Of a stretch of DNA of 64,000 nt, positions 1 through 10,780 are shown one piece after another. Source of the stretch: JBBREP01 sp963716525 (lineage in GTDB: Bacteria > Actinomycetota > Acidimicrobiia > IMCC26256 > PALSA-610); NCBI GenBank assembly GCA_963716525.1, contig OY970315.1:2790001-2854000 (forward strand), given 5' to 3'. Within the stretch, counting starts at the first letter, position 1. Each line of letters opens with the position of its first letter. Position numbers and translations under genes: made by a program. A model generated the notes under the pieces. The model made no database searches. It was not told where the DNA came from and saw only the letters and a program-made list of their open reading frames with translations.

Positions 1-2724
1 GCGGTGTACGGCGTGGAGATCGTCGGCAAGGGCGAGTCGGCGTTCGACGGCTTCTACGTGGCGACGAGCCACAACGAGCTGCGCGGTATCAACATGCACA
101 GCTTCAAGCGGGCGATCGCGTTCGACACGACCAGCGGCAACTACAACGTTGTCGAGGGCGACATGATCGGGCTCATGCCCGACGGCTCGCTGATTCCCGG
201 CTTCAGCTACGTGCCCCAGTCGTCGTGCATCGTGCTGCAGAGCGGCGCGAGTCACAACCAGATCGGCGCACCGCTGCCGGCGAACCGCAACGTGGTCAGT
301 GGTTGCGGCCACATCGGCGTCGCGTTCTACATCTGGGGCACGAAGTACAACAACGTGCAGAACAACATCGTCGGCCTCGACCCCACCGGCACGCAGGCGC
401 GCGGTTCGATCTCGCACGGTGTCGACATCAACACCGGCACGCAATGGACGTATGTGGGCGGCACGAACGCCGGCGAGGCCAACGTGCTCTCCGGGAACCG
501 GCAGCACGGCGTGGAGATCTCGCACAACCCGCTGACACTGCACAACTTCGTGCTCGACAACCTCATCGGTACCGACCTCACGGGCAACGACGCCCCCGAC
601 TACGCGGCCAATGGCCAGGACGGCGTGCATCTCGAGGGCTACCCCGACTGCAACGCGGTGGGTGGCGTGTGCCCCGAGGACGCGGGCATGAGCACGGTGA
701 CCGGGAACGTGATCGCCGGCAACAAGAAGGGCGGCGTGCTCATCGACAAGGGGGTGCACGACTCGGTCGTCGCCGGGAACCTCATCGGCCTCACGCTCAA
801 CGGCACGGCCGCGGGCAACGGGTTGTTCGGCGTGCACATCGAGGCCGGCGCTCATCGCAACACGATCGGCCCCGCCAACGTGATCACGAACAACGCCACG
901 GGCGTGCAGATCCGCCCCGATGGTCTCGCACCTCCCGACACCACACCGTCGGTCACGAATAGCAACACGATCACGCAGAACGCGATCTACGGCAACGGCT
1001 CCGCCGGCGCGACGTCGCTCGGCATCGACCTCGCGCCGCTCGGCACGATCAACACGCCGGGGAACGCCGATCCGAACGTGAACGACTCGATCATCGGCCC
1101 CACGCTGGCGAGTGGCTCACCGACGTCGGTGGTGGCCACCACATGCGCGAACTGCGTGGTCGAGGTGTTCGTGTCCGATCGCGGCATCGGCTACTACGGC
1201 TCGGGTAAGGCGTACCTCGCGTCGGCCACGGCCGACGGCAGCGGGGTCGCCAACGTCACGCTGCCGGCCGGCAACGGCGGGCAGACCGTCACGGCGACCA
1301 CCACGAACCCGGCCGGCGACACGTCGGAGTTCGCCAAGAACATCAAGGTCGCCACGGTGAGCAACGATCAGCCGCCGATCGCGAAGTTCACGTCGACGTG
1401 CACGAAACGGTCGTGCGCCTTCGACGCGACGCAGTCGCACGACCCCGACGGCTCGATCGCGAGCTACCAGTGGGACTTCGGTGACTCCACCACCGGCACG
1501 GGCATCAACCCGAGCCACGACTTCACGGGCAACGGCACCTACACCGTGCAGCTCACGGTGATCGACAACCTCGGCGCCAGCGGTGCGCTCGCACAGCAGG
1601 TGGTGGCGGCCGACGCGGCGCCGACCGCCGCATTCACGTGGTCGTGCTCGGCGCAGAGCTGCGCGATGAACGCGTCGAGCTCGACCGACGCCGACGGCAC
1701 CGTCACCGCGTACGCATGGGACTTCGGTGACGGCACGAGCGGCAATGGCGTGACCGTGAGCCACGCATTCGGCGCGGCCAAGGTCTACGACGTGAAGCTC
1801 ACGGTCACTGATGACGGCGGCACGACCGGATCGGTCACCGTCGCGGTCGACGCGAGCAGCGTGTCGAAGCAGGGCAACTCGGTGTTCGCGGTGGGCGCGC
1901 ACCTCTCGGTGAACGGTCTCTACGTGCCGATCGCCGGCGACTTCAACGGCGACGGCAAGGCCGACATCTTCTGGTACGGCCCGGGCAGCACCCCCGACAG
2001 CATCTGGTACTCGAACGGCAGCGGCTTCCACAACGGTGCGGCCGTCGCGGTGAACGGCACGTACAAGCCGATCGTCGGCGACTTCAACGGTGACGGCAAG
2101 GCCGACATCCTCTGGTACGCGGCCGGGCCTGCGCCGGACAGCCTGTGGTTGGGCACGGCGTCGGGCTTCACGCACGGCGCCGCCGTGAACATCAACGGCA
2201 CGTACAAGCCGGTCGTCGCCGACTTCAACGGCGATCACAGCGACGACATCGTGTGGGACAACGTAGGCACGCAGCAGCAGGTGATCTGGTACGGCGGGGC
2301 CGCGGGCTTCCACCAGAACACCGTCGCGCTGTTCGGCGCACCCGGCACGGTGCTGCACGGCGACTTCAACGGTGACGGCTTCGGTGACGCGTTCTTCTAC
2401 CAGGCCGGCGCGGCGAAGGAGCACCTGTGGCTCGGCTCGGCGAGCGGCCCGACGAACGCCCCCGCGCCGAGCATCAACGGCACCTACACACCCATCGCCG
2501 GCGACTTCAACGGTGACGGCAAGGCCGACATCTTCTGGTACGCGCCGGGCCCGGGCACCGACTCGATGTGGTACGGCTCGGCGACCGGCCTGCACGTGGG
2601 ACCGCACGACGCGGTGAACGGCTCGTACATCCCCGTCGCCGGCGACTTCGACGGTGACGGCAAGGCCGACGTGTTCTGGTACGCACCCGGCCCGGCGACC
2701 GACAGCGTCTGGTACGGGATCTGA
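1..2724 (+). CDS. Giant secreted beta-helix/PKD/FG-GAP protein (5' truncated)
   Basis: The gene enters from the left edge with no start in the window; its tandem paralogue at 3001 carries about 380 more N-terminal residues. In the visible 900 residues, about 1-340 are Asn/Gly-rich right-handed beta-helix coils with repeated IG.D.TG and GNxI motifs. Two PKD domains follow (about 454-537 and 537-620, each with a paired-Cys start and a WDFGD core). Six FG-GAP/VCBS-type repeats of about 47 residues end the protein (GDFNGDGKADIFWY, a DxNxDGxxD calcium loop). These domains are typical of extracellular adhesins or polysaccharide-binding proteins. No catalytic residues or membrane anchor are visible. 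It ends at TGA 2722-2724, just before a strong terminator. Function beyond cell-surface or secreted adhesion is unknown. Confidence 0.85.
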   Translation, partial: AVYGVEIVGKGESAFDGFYVATSHNELRGINMHSFKRAIAFDTTSGNYNVVEGDMIGLMPDGSLIPGFSYVPQSSCIVLQSGASHNQIGAPLPANRNVVSGCGHIGVAFYIWGTKYNNVQNNIVGLDPTGTQARGSISHGVDINTGTQWTYVGGTNAGEANVLSGNRQHGVEISHNPLTLHNFVLDNLIGTDLTGNDAPDYAANGQDGVHLEGYPDCNAVGGVCPEDAGMSTVTGNVIAGNKKGGVLIDKGVHDSVVAGNLIGLTLNGTAAGNGLFGVHIEAGAHRNTIGPANVITNNATGVQIRPDGLAPPDTTPSVTNSNTITQNAIYGNGSAGATSLGIDLAPLGTINTPGNADPNVNDSIIGPTLASGSPTSVVATTCANCVVEVFVSDRGIGYYGSGKAYLASATADGSGVANVTLPAGNGGQTVTATTTNPAGDTSEFAKNIKVATVSNDQPPIAKFTSTCTKRSCAFDATQSHDPDGSIASYQWDFGDSTTGTGINPSHDFTGNGTYTVQLTVIDNLGASGALAQQVVAADAAPTAAFTWSCSAQSCAMNASSSTDADGTVTAYAWDFGDGTSGNGVTVSHAFGAAKVYDVKLTVTDDGGTTGSVTVAVDASSVSKQGNSVFAVGAHLSVNGLYVPIAGDFNGDGKADIFWYGPGSTPDSIWYSNGSGFHNGAAVAVNGTYKPIVGDFNGDGKADILWYAAGPAPDSLWLGTASGFTHGAAVNINGTYKPVVADFNGDHSDDIVWDNVGTQQQVIWYGGAAGFHQNTVALFGAPGTVLHGDFNGDGFGDAFFYQAGAAKEHLWLGSASGPTNAPAPSINGTYTPIAGDFNGDGKADIFWYAPGPGTDSMWYGSATGLHVGPHDAVNGSYIPVAGDFDGDGKADVFWYAPGPATDSVWYGI

Positions 2725-2744
2725 GTGGGCCGAGCGCTCGCATC

Positions 2745-2783
2745 AAGAAGCGGGGCCGGCGCATGCCGGCCCCTCTTCTTTTC
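2745..2783 (+). terminator. Rho-independent terminator
   Basis: A perfect 9-bp GC stem (2752-2760 with 2765-2773, loop gcat), extended by aagaag/cttctt pairing, is followed by the T-rich run tcttctttt. It lies 20 nt after the stop of the first beta-helix gene. Confidence 0.85.
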
Positions 2784-2900
2784 CATCTCTTTGCAATATG
2801 GGGACGAAGGGTGCAAAGCTGTACGGCGAGGGCGTAGCGCGGAGACGGGCCTCGGAGCGAGTGGCGGGGTAGCGCGGCTCGCCCGGAGCACGATTCCACC

Positions 2901-2936
2901 AGCGATTCCAGAAGCGATTCCAGAAGCGATTCCAAA
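2901..2936 (+). repeat. Three tandem 12-bp repeats upstream of secreted protein gene
   Basis: The unit agcgattccaga occurs three times head to tail, the last copy ending in aaa; a partial copy (cgattccacc) precedes it. The array lies about 65 bp before the GTG start at 3001. Nothing else was recognised in the 2784-3000 gap. Confidence 0.75.
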
Positions 2937-3000
2937 ACGACCATTCCGGCAGCGAGTGGTGTGCCGCCGGCGACACATCGAGACATCGAGGGGATAACGA

Positions 3001-6000
3001 GTGTTCGTGCAGCCAAGGACCGGGCGCAGGTCTCTCGTGTGCCTCGCCGCGGCCGTCAGCCTGGCCGCGGCCGGGGCGACTGTCGTGTCACCGACCGCAT
3101 CATCGGCCACCACGGGTGAAGCCGTCACATTGTCGGGCACCAGCAACGTGGCGGCCGGGGGCGTCGCGCGCGTGCACCTCGACGTGCACGGCGTGCCGTC
3201 GCTCGGCGCGCTGCAGGCGTCGTTGCGCTACGACCACAACGCGCTCGAGGTCAGCCGCATCGTGTTGCCGCCGCATCTCGCGAGCGGCGGTGCCACGCGC
3301 CTCGTGCAGACGAACGAAGCCGTCGACCGCACCACGTTCGGCGTGTGGTCGTGTGCGGGTACCGCGTGCAGCAACCGGCTCGCGTCCTCGCCCGCGGCGA
3401 GCGGCACGACGCGGCGTCGCCGAGATCGACGTGGAGCCCCTCGCGGCCGGACGCGTCGAGCTGCGTCTCGACGGCGGCCTGCTCGCCGACACGACCGGCA
3501 ACGTGCTCGCTCGCGACGCCAGCACGTCGTTCACGTTCACCGTCGACGGCGGCACCACTCCGTACCCTGCGCCGCACGGCGCCGCGTACGCACCGGCCCG
3601 CGCGGCCCACTCCGCCGCCTCGGCGGCGCTCGACATCGACGGCGACCAGGCCGTGTCGCCGCGCGATCCCACCGCGCTCGAGCCCGCGTGGGTGTCGGCG
3701 GCCGAGGCCTCGCCCGCCTGCGGCACGCCGCCGCCCGGTGACGACGTCGACGGCGACGGTTGCCTCTCGGTCGCCGACATCCAGGCCGTCGCCGGCCACG
3801 TCGACGCAGCCGACGCGTCCGCTCGCCATGCTTCCGCGGCGTCCCCCTACGGCGTTTCCCCGAGTGCGGCGACATTCGTGGTGAACTCGAACACCGACGC
3901 CGGCGACGCCAGGGGCGATGGCGTGTGCGCCACGTCAGGCGGCGTGTGCACCTTGCGCGCCGCGCTCCAGGAGGCGAACCGCGCGGGCACCGCAGCCACG
4001 ATCGACTTCAATATCGCCGGCAGCGGTATCCACACGATCCACGCCACGTCCACCTTCCCCACGTTCACGAACCCGAACGGCATCACGATCGACGGCTTCA
4101 GCCAGCCGGGTTCGAGGGCCAACACCGACCCGTACGCGGTGAACGCGGTCTACGGCATCGAGATCGTCGGCAACGGCCCGCACACGTTCAACGGCTTCAC
4201 GATCAGCAGTTCAAACAACGTGTTCAAGGGTTTCGTGATGCACGGCTTCGTGAAGGAGATGTTCTTCAACGGGACCACCGCGAACAACAACCAGGTGCTC
4301 GGCAACGTCATCGGCTTGCAGCCGGACGGCAGCTTCGACCCGGGCTACGGCTACGCGGTCGCGTCGAGCTGCATCGTGTTCGAGGGCGGCGCGAGCCACA
4401 ACCAGTTCGGCGCGCCGGGTGTCGCGAACCGCAACGTGATCAGCGGCTGCAACCACATCGGCATCACGTCCTACAACTGGGGCACGAAGTACGACAACGT
4501 GCAGAACAACATCATCGGCCTCGACCCGACCGGCACGCAGAACCGCAAGTCGCTCGGGCACGGTGTCGACGTGAACGAGGGCGTGCAGTACGAGATGGTG
4601 GGCGGCACCGACGCCGGCGACGGCAACGTGCTGTCGGGTAACCGCGACGAGGGCGTCGAGATCTCCCACAACCCGCTCACCGAGCACAACTCGGTGGTCG
4701 ACAACCTCATCGGCACCGACCCGACCGGTAACGCCGCACCGGCGTACGCGCACGACGGCAAGTGGGGCGTCCACCTGGAAGGGTTCCCCGACTGCAACCT
4801 CACGGCCGACAAGAAGTGCCCCGAGGACGCGGGCACGAACTTCGTGTCGGGCAACGTCGTCGTCGGCACGGGCCATGGCGGCATCTTCGTCGACAAGGGC
4901 GTGCACGACTCGGTCATCCAGAACAACCTCGTCGGCATCCTCCCGAACGGGCAGCCCGCGGGCAACGTGCTGTACGGCATCCACCTCGAGGCCGGCAGCG
5001 TCCGCAACACCATCGGCCCGGGCAACATCGTGGCCTACAACGACAGCGGCGTGTCGCTCCGTCCCGACGACCTGTCGCCGCCCGATTCGGTACCCACGAA
5101 GACGAGCGGCAACAAGATCACGCAGAACTCGATCTATTCGAACAGCGTCAACGGCACTGCGGCGCTCGGTATCGACCTCACGCCGCAGGGCAAGGTCAAC
5201 ACCGCGGAGAACGCCGACCCCAACGTCAACGACGGCATGATCGCGCCGACGCTCAGCAACGCCTCGCCGAGCTCGGTCGACGCGGTCACGTGCAGCGGTT
5301 GCACCGTGGAGGTGTTCCTCGCCGACCAGGCGCAGGGTTCGGTCGGGTCGGGCAAGACGTACCTCTCGAGCGGCGTGGCCGACGGCGCGGGCCTCGCACA
5401 CATCGCGCTCCCCGCGGGGAGTGGCGGGCAGGTGATCACCGGCACGTCGACGAACGCGAACAACAGCACGTCGGAGTTCAGCCGCAACATCAAGGTGCCG
5501 GGGTCGGGAGTCACGAACCAGTTCCCGACCGCGTCGTTCACGTGGGCCTGCAACACTCAGGACTGCGCGCTGAACGGCGGCGGCTCCAGCGACCCCGATG
5601 GCTCGATCGTGGCGTACAACTGGAACTTCGGTGACGGAACCACGGCCCAGGGCGTCACCGTCGGGCACCACTTCGCGACGGCGGCGGTGTACACGGTGTC
5701 GCTCGTGGTCACCGACAACCTCGGCGGTACGGGTGAGGTGTCGGTGGCGGTCGACGCCAGCAAGGTCGGTTCGCAGGGCAACTCGGTGTTCGCCGTGGGC
5801 AGCCACCTGCAGGTGAACGGCACCTACTTGCCGATCGCCGGCGACTTCAACGGCGACGGCAAGGGCGACATCCTGTGGTACGGGCGGGGCACGCATCCCG
5901 ACGTGCTCTGGTACTCGACCGGCACCCGCTTCGTGAACGGCCCGACCGTCACGATCAACGGTGTGTACATCCCGCTCACCGGCGACTTCAACGGCGACGG

Positions 6001-6631
6001 CCGGACCGACGTGTTCTGGTACGCGCCCGGCTCCGGCGGCGAGACCGTGTGGTACGGCGCGCCGTCCGGGTTCACCGGCGGCGGTCACTTCACGGTCAAC
6101 GGCTCGTACAAGCCCGCTGCGGGCGATTTCAACGGTGACGGCAAGGCCGACATCGTGTGGAACACGCGTGTCACGCCCACGCAGGCGATCTGGTACGGCA
6201 CCACGAACGGCTTCGAGCAACACACCGCGAACGTGCCCGGCGCGCACGGCACCGCGCTCGTCGGCGACTTCAACGGCGACGGCTCCGACGACGTGCTGTG
6301 GTACCAGGCCGGCCTGTCGCGTGACGCGCTGTGGCTCGGCACGCCGTTCGGGCTCGCCGTGGCTCCGAGTCACCCGAAGATCAGCGGTTCGTACGTGCCG
6401 GTGGTCGGCGACTTCAACGGCGACGGCAAGGCCGACGTGCTCTGGTACGTGCCGGGTGCCGGCCTCGACTCGGTCTGGTACGGCTCGACGTCGGGGATCT
6501 CGGCCGGGCCGCACGTGTCGGTGAACGGCGTGTACCTGCCGATCCCTGGTGACTTCAACGGCGACGGCAGGACCGACGTGTTCTGGTACGCCGCGGGAGC
6601 CACTCCCGACAGCGTCTGGAACGGGATCTGA
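3001..6631 (+). CDS. Giant secreted cohesin/dockerin-like, CSLREP, beta-helix, PKD, FG-GAP protein (frameshifted)
   Basis: GTG start with a gagggg ribosome site about 8 nt upstream. Order: signal peptide (about 1-37); cohesin-like beta domain (about 40-170); paired dockerin-like calcium loops (DIDGDQAVSPRD and DVDGDGCLSVADIQ); a CSLREP-type segment (CTLRAALQEAN); a long parallel beta-helix; one PKD domain (WNFGDG); six FG-GAP repeats. It is a tandem paralogue of the gene at 1-2724 and related to the minus-strand gene at 19136. The first 137 codons run in frame 1 and the rest in frame 2. The switch at 3406-3415 is repaired by restoring one CG dinucleotide, giving TTRGVAEID. Likely an extracellular adhesin or matrix protein; substrate unknown. 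Having cohesin-like and dockerin-like parts in one chain suggests self-association (inference). Confidence 0.85.
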
Positions 6632-6642
6632 TCGACGCTGCT

Positions 6643-6672
6643 GATCGCTCGCGGCTCAGCCCGCGAGCGATC
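6643..6672. terminator. Bidirectional hairpin between convergent genes
   Basis: A perfect 12-bp inverted repeat (gatcgctcgcgg / ccgcgagcgatc, 6-nt loop) sits between convergent genes and contains the stop codon of the nucleosidase gene. It has no T tract, so factor-independent termination is uncertain. Confidence 0.55.
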
Positions 6673-7411
6673 GCACGGCGGCCACCGCGGCCTCGGCCGC
6701 GGCTTCCGTGGCGCGGCTCGGCATCGTTGCCGAACCGGGCGAGGTCGTCGATGCGTTCGGGGTGCTCGGCCACGAACATGGCGATGAGCTCCGGGTCCAT
6801 CGTGCCGTCCGAACGCAGCAGGGCGAGCAGCGCCTCGTCGAGCAGGCCGCTGCCCGCGTAGTCGCTGATCGCGCGGAACACGCTCCACGGCCGGCCCGCG
6901 TCGTCGCAGACCGCGGCGATCGCCGCGGTCTCCATGTCGAGCGCGATGATCCCGTCGCCGGCCATCGTGTCGAGCGTGCCCACGTCGGTGATCAGGTCGT
7001 CGCCGCAGCTCAGCGTGCCCGCTGCGGGCTGGCCGCCGACGATGGTGGGGCGGTGCTCACGTCCGGTGGCCCGGGCCACCACCCGCTCGGGCATGATCAG
7101 CTCGCCCATGCCGAGCGCGGGTCGACCGAGCCGGCGATCCCCACCACGAGCACGATGTCGACACCGTGCTCGAGGATCGCCCGCGCGGCGCGGGCGGCGT
7201 TCGCCATGCCGATCTCGGTGAGCATCGCGGTGATGGTGACCGCGCCGGCCCGCCCGCCGTAGATGCGGCCGTCCGCACCCTCGCCCCGGCCGTGGTCGGT
7301 GAGCTCCAGCCGGCGCACCACGGGCGCGAGCTCGGGCCGCATCGGCGCCAGGATCCCCACGTGGCGAACCGCCCCGTGGCGGACGGCGCCGAGGCGTCCG
7401 GCCGTGGTCAT
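6656..7411 (-). CDS. MTA/SAH nucleosidase-like phosphorylase-fold protein (two frameshifts)
   Basis: The translation resembles 5'-methylthioadenosine/S-adenosylhomocysteine nucleosidases and related purine-nucleoside phosphorylase-fold enzymes that cleave the N-glycosidic bond. Visible marks are HVGILAPMRPEL at the N-terminus, VGIAGSVDP, GELIMPERVV, and the IALDMETAAIAAVCDD segment carrying the ribose-contacting Met-Glu, followed by FRAISDYAG. ATG at 7409-7411. Two breaks are needed: near 7105-7115 (one base missing or two extra, DPRLGMGEL expected) and near 6717-6722, where restoring a CG gives NDAASRATEAAAE and a natural end at TGA 6656-6658. It converges on the secreted protein gene. True substrate (MTA, SAH, futalosine or hopanoid-related) cannot be told from sequence alone. 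Confidence 0.75.
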
Positions 7412-7620
7412 GGCGCCGAGTGTTGCACACGCGTGCGCCGGCGGGGCCCGGCTCCGCTTGCTCATGGCCGGCCGCCGCGGCCGGGGTTTCCGGGACGCGA
7501 CATTGGGGAAACGCCGAGCAAAGCATTGGGCCGAACGGCCCTTTCTGCCGATGGAGAGAGGGCGCGACGATCGAGGCGCCGGAACGGGCGCACACGCGGA
7601 CGCGTGATCGCGAGAGGGGT

Positions 7621-8016
7621 ATGCGCATGGTGCAGAGGATCGGGCCGGACGTACGGGACACCGAGCGGCGCGGGGGCACATCCCGCATCCCGCGGGCCGA
7701 GTTCGCGGATGTCGACGGCCTGCTGTACCGGTTGGGACGTTTGCAGCGCGTCCTCGTCGACGTGCGGGGCCAGGTCCGTGAGCTGCGCTCCTACGCCTCG
7801 GGTGCCTCGGGTGCCCGCGTCGACGACGTCGAGCTGACCGACCCGGTGGTGGACGACCTGCGCCGCCGCATCGCCCGGGTCGAGGACGCCCTGGGCGCGA
7901 TGCGTGACGACTTCGACGTCGTGCGCGATGCCCTCGACGGGATCGTCGAGGGGCGTGACGGGGAAGGCGCGCGGGTGATCGCGCTGCACGGCCGCCCCCT
8001 GCCCGCCGGCGCCTGA
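7621..8016 (+). CDS. Hypothetical coiled-coil-like small protein
   Basis: ATG at 7621 directly follows a gagagggg ribosome site. The 131-residue product is soluble and Arg/Asp/Val-rich, with heptad-like stretches (LYRLGRLQRVLVDVRGQVREL and DDLRRRIARVEDALGAMRDDF) suggesting a two-helix coiled coil. No signal peptide, membrane segment or known catalytic motif is seen. It lies 38 bp before the P-type ATPase gene on the same strand, so co-transcription is plausible. No family recognised. Confidence 0.6.
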   Translation: MRMVQRIGPDVRDTERRGGTSRIPRAEFADVDGLLYRLGRLQRVLVDVRGQVRELRSYASGASGARVDDVELTDPVVDDLRRRIARVEDALGAMRDDFDVVRDALDGIVEGRDGEGARVIALHGRPLPAGA

Positions 8017-8054
8017 CGCACCGCCGCGGCGCCGCGCTCCGGTAGCGTCGTCGC

Positions 8055-10758
8055 GTGCGCGACGGCGCGGCGGGTGCCGGTAGGCAAGCCGCGCCTGTGC
8101 CGGGCGACGGATCGGAGGTCCGTGGGCCCACCGCGGGCCCGCTCGGCGTGCCGGCCCGCGAGGCCGCGGCCACCGGCACGGCGGCAGTGCTCGCGGCGCT
8201 GCGGACCGATCCGCGGGGCCTCGCCCGCGCCGAGGCCGCCGCGCGCCTCGCCGTGACGGGCCCGAACGCGCTGCGGTCGCACGATGTGCGCGTCCTCGCC
8301 GTGCTCGGCCGGCAGCTCCGCAGCGCGCTGCTCGCCCTGCTGTTCGTCGCGGCGGTCGTGTCGTTCCTCGTGGGGGAACGCACCGACTCCCTGATCATCG
8401 CGGTGATCCTCGCCGCGAGCGTCGGTCTCGGCTTCGTCAACGAGTACCGCGCCGCGTGTCGCGTCACAGGCGTTGCACTCGCAGATCCGCCACCGCGCGA
8501 CGGTGCGCCGCGACGGCGTGCCGTGCAGCCTCGACGTGACCGTGCTCGTGCCGGGCGACATCGTCGAGCTCGCCGTGGGTGCGGTGGTCCCGGCCGACAT
8601 GCGGCTGATCGAGGCGGTCGCGCTCGAGTGCGACGAGTCGGTGCTGACCGGCGAGTCCTCGCCGGCGGAGAAGCAGACCGACGCGGTCACGCCGGGTGCC
8701 GCGCTCGCCGAGCTGAGCTCGTGTGTGTTCATGGGCACGGTCGTGCACGCCGGCTCGGCCGTCGGAGTGGTGGTGGAGACCGGCGGGCGCACGGAGTTCG
8801 GCCGGATCGCTCTGGGCCTCGGCGAGCGCGAGCCCGAGACGCAGTTCCAAGCCGGCCTGCGCGACTTCTCTGCGCTGCTCGCGAAGGTCGCGGCCGCGCT
8901 CACCACCGCGATCCTGGTGGTGAACCTCGTGTTGCATCGCCCGTTGCTCGACGCGCTGCTGTTCTCGCTCGCGATCGCCGTGGGCATCACTCCGCAACTG
9001 CTGCCCGCGATCGTGTCGACAAGCCTGGCCATCGGCACGCGCCGGCTCGCGGCCCGCAAGGTGCTCGTGAAGCGGCTCGTGTGCGTGGAGGACCTCGGCG
9101 ACGTCGACGTGCTGTTCACCGACAAGACCGGCACGCTCACCGAGGGGCGCATCAGCTTCAGAGGCGCGGTCGACGTGCGCGGTGTGGACGAGCCGCAGGT
9201 GCTCGAGCTCGGTCTCGTGTGCAGCGAGGCCTCCGTCGACGGCCACGTGGCGGTCAGCGGCAACTCGCTCGACCTGGCGCTCCTGGACGCTCCGCAGCCC
9301 ATCGCGCCCGCCGACACCGCACCGCCCTGGACGACGCTCGCGAAGCTGCCGTTCGACCACGACCGCCGGCTCGCGACCGTGCTCGTACAGCGCGGCGAGG
9401 AGCACATGCTGATCTGTAAAGGTGCGCCCGAGTCGGTGCTCGCCCGCTGCACCACCGTGTCCGAGACGGCGCGTGCCACACTCGACGGCGCCTTCCACGA
9501 CGGCACGCGCGTCGTAGCCGTGGCCACGCGGGTGGCACCCGGCTCGTTGCGCACGCTCACCCTCGACGACGAGCGCGATCTCACCCTCACGGGCTTCCTG
9601 TACTTCGAAGACGCGCCGAAGGCCACGGCCCGGGGCTCGCTCGAGCGCCTCCGCGGGCTCGGGATCACGGTGAAGATCGTCACCGGAGACAACGGGGTGG
9701 TGGCCGAGAAGGTGTGCCGCGACCTCGGCATGCCCGTCGATGGCACCGTGAACGGTCCCGACATCGACGCGCTCACCGACGAACAACTGCTCGACGTGTG
9801 CGGCCACACCACCGTGTTCGCACGCGTGACGCCCGAACAGAAGGCGCGGATCATCACCGTGCACCGGCGCGCCGGCCACGACGTCGCGTTCCTCGGCGAC
9901 GGCGTGAACGACGCGGTGGCTCTGCACCACGCCGACGTGGGCATCTCGGTCGAGGGCGCCACCGATGTCGCCCGCGACGCGGCCGACATCGTGCTCCTCG
10001 AGAACGACCTCGGTGTGCTCGCCGACGGCGTCGTCGAAGGGCGCCGGATCTTCGCGAACACGATCAAGTACGTGTTGATGGGCACGTCGTCGAACTTCGG
10101 CAACATGTTCAGCGCGGCGGCGGCGTCGGCCTTCCTGAAGTTCCTGCCGATGCTGCCCTCGCAAATTCTGCTCAACAACCTCCTCTACGACACGAGCCAG
10201 CTCGCCATTCCGAGCGACCACGTCGATGACGAGGTGCTCGCGCGGCCGTCGCACTGGGACGTGGCGTTCATCCGGCAGTTCATGGTGTTCTTCGGTCCGC
10301 TCAGCTCGCTGTTCGACTTCGCGATGTTCGCGGTGCTGATCGGCGTCTTCCATGCCCACGCATCGCTGTTCCGGTCGGGCTGGTTCATCGAGTCGCTGGC
10401 CACGCAGACGTTCGTGATCTTCGTGATCCGCACGCGCCGGCCGGCATGGAAGAGCCGCCCCGGCGGCGTGCTCGGCGTGTGCGCGCTCACGGTCGTCGCC
10501 GTCGGTGCGCTCATACCGCTCTCGCCGCTACACCACCCGATGGGCTTCGCCGTACCGAGCGCGGGGCTCTATTTCCTCATTGCCGCGATGATCGTCGTCT
10601 ACCTTGCTCTCGTAGAGGCCATGAAGCACCGTTTCTTCGCGCGACACCAGGGTGACAGCACCGTGCGCCGCCGCACGCGCACGCACCACGTGCACCGGCT
10701 CGCGTCGCGTTGGAGCCACCGCGGGCCCCTGGCCCCGGCCGTGAGGGCCGCACCGTGA
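8055..10758 (+). CDS. P-type ATPase, magnesium-importing MgtA-like (frameshifted)
   Basis: An approximately 900-residue P-type ATPase after repair. Seen: cation ATPase N-terminal domain and first two membrane helices in frame 3, actuator loop with LTGES, the phosphorylation motif DKTGTLT, nucleotide-binding KGAPES, hinge GDGVNDA, and C-terminal helices containing NFGNMFSAAAASAFLKFLP and LLNNLLYD. The last two are typical of the P3B (MgtA/MgtB) group, which imports Mg2+ across the plasma membrane. The reading frame breaks at 8451-8461; adding one CG restores EYRAARVASQALHSQIRHR. GTG start at 8055 is the first sensible one; the N-terminal 30 residues are poorly conserved in composition. No Mg2+ riboswitch is evident in the short 5' gap. 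Confidence 0.85.
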
Positions 10759-10780
10759 CTGGGTTCGTCGCCGCGGTCGC

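Noticed and set aside
1117..2607. Long minus-strand open frame opposite the first beta-helix gene
   Set aside because: Arg/Ala/Val-rich low-complexity translation with no domain; a shadow of the GC-rich plus-strand gene.
3406..3416. Programmed +1 frameshifting in the giant secreted gene and the others
   Set aside because: No common slippery codon or stop-codon stall is found at the sites, and unrelated genes are affected; loss of a CG dinucleotide explains them better.
4211..6514. 767-codon minus-strand open frame
   Set aside because: Antisense shadow of the FG-GAP/beta-helix coding sequence; no motif or ribosome site.
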